Part shown: positions 9,039-13,653 of the stretch, one piece after another
How the letters are laid out: the number at the start of each line of letters is the position of its first letter
Position numbering within the stretch: the stretch's first letter is position 1
NCBI GenBank assembly: GCA_947096075.1
Contig: CAMUQE010000040.1
Span: 1 to 13,653 of the forward strand
Direction: 5' to 3'
From: Veillonella parvula
GTDB taxonomy: Bacteria; Bacillota; Negativicutes; Veillonellales; Veillonellaceae
Length of the DNA stretch: 13,653 nt
Position numbers and translations under genes: made by a program
Notes under the pieces: generated by a model
Database searches by the model: none
Told to the model about the DNA's origin: nothing
The model's input: only the letters and a program-made list of their open reading frames with translations

Positions 9039-9963
9039 CTTGAATCATTCCTTTATTAAATAGTGCATTAGCAAATTCTTTTGCATTAAATGGACGCAAG
9101 TCATCCATACCTTCGCCAACGCCAATCCAGCGTACCGGTACGCCTAGTTCCTCTTTAATAGAGATAACTACGCCGCCTTTTGCCGTACCATCTAGTTTAG
9201 TTACTACAATACCATTTACTGGTACAGCTTGACCAAATAATTTAGCTTGGCTTACTGCATTTTGACCCGTAGTACCATCTAAAACGAGCAATGTTTGATG
9301 CGGCGCACCTTCTACGTGGTTATTCGCAACACGACCCATCTTTTTAAGCTCTTCCATAAGGTTAACCTTAGTATGTAGCCGACCAGCCGTATCTACGATA
9401 ACAAGATCTGCATTACGAGCTTTCGCAGCTTCCATTGCATCATATACAACGGCAGCAGGATCTGCACCTTCTTTATGTTTAACAATTGGTACACCAACGC
9501 GATCAGCCCAAATGGATAATTGGTCAGCTGCAGCGGCACGGAATGTATCACCTGCAGCAATGATAACCTTTTTACCTTCTTTAGTATAATAGTTAGCCAA
9601 TTTAGCGATTGTCGTTGTTTTACCAACACCATTTACACCAACTACAAGGATGACCTCAGGATGGTGCAAAGTAATTTCATCTTCTTGATCGATGAGCATT
9701 TCCGTGATGCGGTCTTCCATAAACGGCATTACATCGCCTGTATGATTGATGATACCTTCTGTTACACCACGACGAATTTCTTTCATCAAGTATTCTGTCG
9801 TCTTAGGGCCTAGATCACTAGTAAGCATAACTGCTTCTAAATCATCTAAGAAATCATCATCGATTTGCGCATAACCAATAACGATGCTTTCTACATTTTT
9901 TACAAAAGACTTACGAGTTTTCTCTAAACCGTCTTTAATTCTATCAAAGAATCCAAATGCCAT
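9028..9963 (-). CDS. ftsY: FtsY, signal recognition particle receptor GTPase
   Basis: Membrane-associated SRP receptor that docks ribosome-SRP complexes at the translocon and pairs with the GTPase Ffh. At 311 aa it is the short Firmicutes form: it lacks the long acidic A domain of E. coli FtsY and starts with an amphipathic helix ([16 protein letters not shown], 5-20) suited to membrane contact. The N domain spans about 21-95. The G domain shows [10 protein letters not shown] (109-118), [11 protein letters not shown] (139-149), DTAGR (191-195), TKLDG (255-259) and [12 protein letters not shown] (281-292). The ATG overlaps the smc stop by 1 nt (TAATG), with AAGGAGG about 10 nt upstream, so it is probably translationally coupled to smc. 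The 3' end overlaps the next gene by 11 nt. ffh is not in this window. Confidence 0.98.
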   Translation of the reverse strand: MAFGFFDRIKDGLEKTRKSFVKNVESIVIGYAQIDDDFLDDLEAVMLTSDLGPKTTEYLMKEIRRGVTEGIINHTGDVMPFMEDRITEMLIDQEDEITLHHPEVILVVGVNGVGKTTTIAKLANYYTKEGKKVIIAAGDTFRAAAADQLSIWADRVGVPIVKHKEGADPAAVVYDAMEAAKARNADLVIVDTAGRLHTKVNLMEELKKMGRVANNHVEGAPHQTLLVLDGTTGQNAVSQAKLFGQAVPVNGIVVTKLDGTAKGGVVISIKEELGVPVRWIGVGEGMDDLRPFNAKEFANALFNKGMIQGDK

Positions 9964-12900
9964 TATGCTAGATCCTCCTTCACATCTTCAAATGCTACTG
10001 TTAATAATCGCGATACACCGCGTTCCACCATGGTTACCCCTTGAAGTACTTCGGCGGCTTCCATCGTCTTCTTACGGTGAGATACAACGATAAATTGTGT
10101 TTCTTTATTTATTCGATTTAAGTAAGAGCTAAATCGTTCAACATTAGCTTCATCAAGCGCCGCGTCAACTTCGTCAAGCACACAGAACGGAGCTGGACGA
10201 TAATCAAGGAATGAGAACAATAAAGCGATAACCGTAAGAGCACGCTCGCCACCCGATAAGAGTGTCAATTGTTGACGCTTTTTCCCTGGTGGTTGAATGT
10301 AGAAGTCGATACCACCCGTCAAAATATTATCTGGATCAGTAAGTACAATTTGCGCAGTACCGCCACCAAACAATTGGCTGAATACTTCTTGGAATCTGCG
10401 GCCTACCACATCCAATACATCGTATAGCTGTGTACTCATCGCCTTATCCATTTCGGCAATAACCGCCTGTAATTGCGCCTTTGCCGTATCTAAATCAGCT
10501 AATTGTGTGCTTAAGAAATCATAGCGTTCTTTAGTCTCTTCGTATTCCTCAACGGCATTTGGATTGACTGGACCCAATTCGGCAATTTCGGCCATCAAAC
10601 GAGCTTGCTCATCCTTCCAATCATTAACGGAGCCTTCAATGCGAAGGGCTTGAGCATCTTCCAAAGTAAAGCCTAGCTCTTGTAATTCTTCTACAAAGCG
10701 CTCACAGTCCATGCGATGACGTGTAATTTTACCTTCCATATCAACAAGGCGACCTTGCACCACTTTATAGCGTTGATTCAATTGGTCTTGCTCACTTAGA
10801 ATAGATTCCATTTCTTCGCGACCTGTAGATGTTTTATCATAGGCTTCATCGCGAAGTGCACGTAATCGTTCAACCTCAGCCGTAGCAAAGGTCAACTCTT
10901 GTTCTGCCACTTCCTGAGCCTTAGGTATTTCCTTTTCATAGCGTTGTGTAGTACTAACTAACAAATTATGAAGTGGTGTTAAGCGCTCAATAATACTAGA
11001 AATAGACTGATTACGCTGTTCACGTTGTGTTTCCCGTTCCTGAATGGTATGTCGCAAGGTATCACAAGTAAGGCGAGCTTTCGTGAAAGCTTCATACGAC
11101 TCTTGTTGTACCTTTTGCAACACGGTCAATCGATCCATCAACGCCCCTTGATTACCATCCACACCATGATCCTCTTGCAAGGAAGCCAATGCTGTTTCTT
11201 GCTCTTTCAAGTTAGCTGTTGTAGTAGCCAAATCAATATCGATTTGTACTAAACGCTGCTCTTCTTCATGGAGAACACGTTTTTTACGATCCAATTGATT
11301 TTGTATATTTTGTACCTTTGTTTCGCTAGCCACATAGAGTAAGTTCGTATGTTGATAGCTTTCATCAAGGGTAGCTCGTTCCTTTTCTGCCTCTTCAACC
11401 CGTTTTTCAAGGCGTTCTAAGTTAGCTGTTAAGGAGCGAATCTGTTCTTCAATTTGTACAAGTTCTTGTTCAAGACTAGCAGCCTCTTCCTTGCGGCTCA
11501 ATACAGAAGCACGCTTGCGCTTTGTGGCACCACCGGTTAAAGAGCCGCCAGGTTGAAATTGTTCCCCCGTAAGAGTTACGATGCGCAATTGCTGATTGTA
11601 TTTTTTCTGTAATCCAATGGCATCATCCATGGAAGATACTACCAAGGTGCGCCCCAATAAGTATTGGAAGATATGGGCGTACTTATTATCAAAGGAAATA
11701 CAATCAACAGCAGTGCCTAATACACAGCCTTCATGTAAAGCCGGTGTATCATATGGTTTACCTTTAACAGAATCCATTGGCAAAAAGGTTACGCGACCAC
11801 CTTGGATAGATTTCAAATAATTGACACCCTCCGCAGCAACGCGAGCTGTAGTAGTCACAACATGGTTAACACTTCCGCCTAAGGCCGTTTCTATAGCCGT
11901 AGTATATTTGTCCTCTACCGTAAAGAGATCGCCAACAGCACCAGTGATCTGTTCACGCCAAGAACCTTTACCATTGAGGATATTCTTTGTGCCTTCTAAG
12001 TAACCTTCGTGCTGTTCCTCCCACTGTGCTAAAAGTTCTAATCGACCTTTTGCACGTTGTTCTTGAGTGCGTAGCTTTTGTAATTCCTTACGCTCTTCAC
12101 GCGCTTTCGTAGCCGCATCCTTAGCATCATCAACGAGGGCTTGTCGTTGAGCAGATAAGGCATTAAACTTTTGACCTAGCGCTTCAAATTCAGAACGAGC
12201 GGCTTGTAGTTCACTATCTACCTGTGCTATTTCAGATTCTAGAATAGCACATTGATTTCTACTTTCCACCTTTCGAGCTTCTAAGCTCCGAATACTAGCC
12301 TTAGCCGTTTCAATAGCACTCACAACTTCTAATTGACGTTGCTCAAAAGCCTCTCGATTGGATTGCAAGGATTGGAACTTAGCTTGTTCTGACCTTACAT
12401 CTTCAACAGCCTTTTTGTAACTCGCTTCTAATTCTTCTAGATTAGACTCTTTTTCTACTAATTGAGCACTTTCATCTTGAATCAATTGATTTAAGATTCG
12501 CAATTGTTGCTCCTCGCCCTTTTGTGTAGCCTCTAGCTCGCTAATGCGCATAGACGTTTCATCTAATTCACGGCGCGCTGTTTTTAGTTGCTCTTCTAAA
12601 AGACGTAAGTGACCAGATAAGCGTTCTTCATCACGTTGCTTTTCAGTATATTGAGCCTCCCACAACTTAAGCTGTTCCTGCTCTTTTGACGAGGACGATT
12701 GCAATTCGTGACGACGAGCCTCTAATTTAGACAATTCAGTTTGAAGCTCAATTTCTTCATCTTTAAAGGCAATATTATCGTTTTCAAAACGTGTTAAAAG
12801 GCGATCAGAGGTCTTATAATTGTGAAAGCCTAATGCCCCATCATAATCGCGCTTTGCACGGCTTAAGGTCATATACTTTTTAGTCTTTTCCGCTTTTTCA

Positions 12901-13517
12901 GACAAAGGTCCTAGTTGCTCTTCAATGGTAGCCATTACGTCCCGTACGCGCTCCATATTACGGTCTGTACTAGCAATACGACGTAAAGCATCTTCTTTAT
13001 TAATTTTAAAGCGAGAAATCCCAGCTACATCTTCAAAGATAAGACGACGTTCTTCAGGTTTAGAATTTAAAATAGCATCAATTCGGTTCTGTCCAATAAT
13101 GGCCATGGAATCTTTACCAAGACCGGTATCTGCCAGTAAAAGATGTATGTCTTTTAAACGACAAGAGCGCTTATTGATGAGAAACTCACTTTCACCAGTA
13201 CGATAGATACGGCGTGTTATAGCCACCTCTGCCATATCTAAATCTAATTGTTGATCACTATTGTCAAATACAAGAGTAACCTCAGCAGCGCTCATAGGTT
13301 TGCGCTTTTCCGTACCAGAGAAAATGATATCCTCTGCTTTTTGACCACGTAAATTACGAACATTGGATTCCCCTAAAACCCATTTCATGGCATCCGTAAT
13401 ATTACTTTTACCACTTCCGTTAGGACCAATAACGGCAGTCATTCCTGGTGAGAATTTTACAACCGTCTTATCTGCAAACGATTTAAAGCCCTTTAATTCC
13501 AACCGAAGTAATTGCAT
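9963..13517 (-). CDS. smc: Smc, chromosome segregation condensin ATPase
   Basis: ATPase core of bacterial condensin; with ScpA and ScpB it loads onto DNA and extrudes loops that compact and separate sister chromosomes. The 1184-aa length is typical. The N-terminal head carries Walker A GPNGSGKS (31-38) and the IIGQ loop (140-143). Long heptad-rich coiled coils run from about 165-500 and 675-1000, broken by a hinge (about 515-665) containing GRVTFLP and the glycine-rich QPGGSLTGGA. The C-terminal head has signature LSGGER (1087-1092), Walker B FCVLDEVDAALDEAN (1111-1125, catalytic E1116) and switch histidine H1147. The ATG follows AAAGGAGG at 5 nt. It is the first complete gene of the minus-strand cluster; no scpA or scpB is in the window. 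Confidence 0.98.
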   Translation of the reverse strand: MQLLRLELKGFKSFADKTVVKFSPGMTAVIGPNGSGKSNITDAMKWVLGESNVRNLRGQKAEDIIFSGTEKRKPMSAAEVTLVFDNSDQQLDLDMAEVAITRRIYRTGESEFLINKRSCRLKDIHLLLADTGLGKDSMAIIGQNRIDAILNSKPEERRLIFEDVAGISRFKINKEDALRRIASTDRNMERVRDVMATIEEQLGPLSEKAEKTKKYMTLSRAKRDYDGALGFHNYKTSDRLLTRFENDNIAFKDEEIELQTELSKLEARRHELQSSSSKEQEQLKLWEAQYTEKQRDEERLSGHLRLLEEQLKTARRELDETSMRISELEATQKGEEQQLRILNQLIQDESAQLVEKESNLEELEASYKKAVEDVRSEQAKFQSLQSNREAFEQRQLEVVSAIETAKASIRSLEARKVESRNQCAILESEIAQVDSELQAARSEFEALGQKFNALSAQRQALVDDAKDAATKAREERKELQKLRTQEQRAKGRLELLAQWEEQHEGYLEGTKNILNGKGSWREQITGAVGDLFTVEDKYTTAIETALGGSVNHVVTTTARVAAEGVNYLKSIQGGRVTFLPMDSVKGKPYDTPALHEGCVLGTAVDCISFDNKYAHIFQYLLGRTLVVSSMDDAIGLQKKYNQQLRIVTLTGEQFQPGGSLTGGATKRKRASVLSRKEEAASLEQELVQIEEQIRSLTANLERLEKRVEEAEKERATLDESYQHTNLLYVASETKVQNIQNQLDRKKRVLHEEEQRLVQIDIDLATTTANLKEQETALASLQEDHGVDGNQGALMDRLTVLQKVQQESYEAFTKARLTCDTLRHTIQERETQREQRNQSISSIIERLTPLHNLLVSTTQRYEKEIPKAQEVAEQELTFATAEVERLRALRDEAYDKTSTGREEMESILSEQDQLNQRYKVVQGRLVDMEGKITRHRMDCERFVEELQELGFTLEDAQALRIEGSVNDWKDEQARLMAEIAELGPVNPNAVEEYEETKERYDFLSTQLADLDTAKAQLQAVIAEMDKAMSTQLYDVLDVVGRRFQEVFSQLFGGGTAQIVLTDPDNILTGGIDFYIQPPGKKRQQLTLLSGGERALTVIALLFSFLDYRPAPFCVLDEVDAALDEANVERFSSYLNRINKETQFIVVSHRKKTMEAAEVLQGVTMVERGVSRLLTVAFEDVKEDLA

Positions 13518-13522
13518 GACTG

Positions 13523-13530
13523 CCTCCTTT
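13523..13530 (-). promoter_or_regulatory. Ribosome binding site of smc
   Basis: AAAGGAGG read on the minus strand lies 5 nt before the smc ATG (13517). It is a near-perfect Shine-Dalgarno sequence and supports the chosen start. Confidence 0.75.
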
Positions 13531-13561
13531 CTACTAACAACCCCAAATAATCATATCTTTT

Positions 13562-13588
13562 ATTATAACACATATTGTAGGCCATCAA
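13562..13588 (-). promoter_or_regulatory. Candidate promoter of the smc cluster
   Basis: On the minus strand TGTTATAAT (13570 to 13562) is a perfect extended -10 (TGnTATAAT). TTGATG (13588-13583) could be a -35 at a short 15-bp spacing, which an extended -10 can tolerate. Transcription would start near 13555, giving a leader of about 38 nt before the smc ATG. This is the best promoter match seen on the minus strand and would drive smc, ftsY, the 127-aa gene and uvrB, with read-through to uvrA and uvrC. Confidence 0.55.
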
Positions 13589-13653
13589 TACAGCAACGAA
13601 CAGTATTTCTCGTACTATCTTCATACCAATTAATGTTTAAATGAGGATATTTT
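13563..13653 (-). CDS. Possible C-terminal end of an upstream gene (partial)
   Basis: One minus-strand frame stays open from the window edge (first full codon at 13652) for 29 codons and ends at TAA 13565-13563; the other two frames close within eight codons. It has no recognisable motif. If real, it is the tail of the gene preceding smc, and the smc promoter -10 would overlap its stop. A 29-codon opening is short enough to arise by chance in AT-rich DNA. Confidence 0.3.
   Translation of the reverse strand, partial: KYPHLNINWYEDSTRNTVRCCIDGLQYVL

Noticed and set aside
13363..13644. 93-codon plus-strand open frame over the smc start and promoter
   Set aside because: It overlaps the Smc Walker A coding region antisense, and its product shows no family features.
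1..13653. Mobile element, CRISPR array, defence island, tRNA or rRNA
   Set aside because: No transposase, integrase, regularly spaced repeats, target-site duplications or recognisable RNA gene was seen; nearly all the DNA is accounted for by core genes.

Overview
The window looks like a chromosomal housekeeping locus of a low-GC bacterium of the Firmicutes lineage. Moderately AT-rich DNA, AAGGAGG-type ribosome binding sites, the smc-ftsY order and the protein sequences fit Negativicutes, most likely Veillonella. The genus is an inference from gene content and sequence style, not a database result.

Layout: (1) 1-219 is an AT-rich intergenic stretch with a candidate sigma-A-type promoter. (2) 220-1578 (+) is a NorM-type MATE efflux transporter, apparently monocistronic. 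(3) 1585-1632 is a strong 14-bp-stem hairpin with T-rich flanks on both sides, so it should terminate both the MATE gene and the converging operon. (4) Everything from about 13.5 kb down to 1.6 kb runs on the minus strand as one tightly packed cluster, in transcription order smc, ftsY, an unrecognised 127-aa gene, uvrB, uvrA, uvrC. The first four genes overlap by 1, 11 and 1 nt. uvrA follows uvrB after 134 bp that hold a hairpin, a palindrome and possible promoter elements; uvrC follows uvrA after 33 bp. (5) 13518-13653 holds the smc promoter (extended -10) and ribosome binding site, and possibly the last codons of an upstream gene.

How the genes fit together: Smc compacts and segregates the chromosome, FtsY is the SRP receptor for co-translational membrane targeting, and UvrA/UvrB/UvrC form the complete nucleotide excision repair incision machinery. 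Having all three uvr genes together, read through from smc-ftsY, ties DNA repair to growth-linked core functions. The MATE pump is functionally separate. No mobile element, CRISPR array, tRNA or rRNA gene was seen. The region is mostly ordinary core genome; the least explained items are the 127-aa protein between ftsY and uvrB, the structured uvrB-uvrA gap, and a missing N-lobe acidic residue in the MATE transporter.
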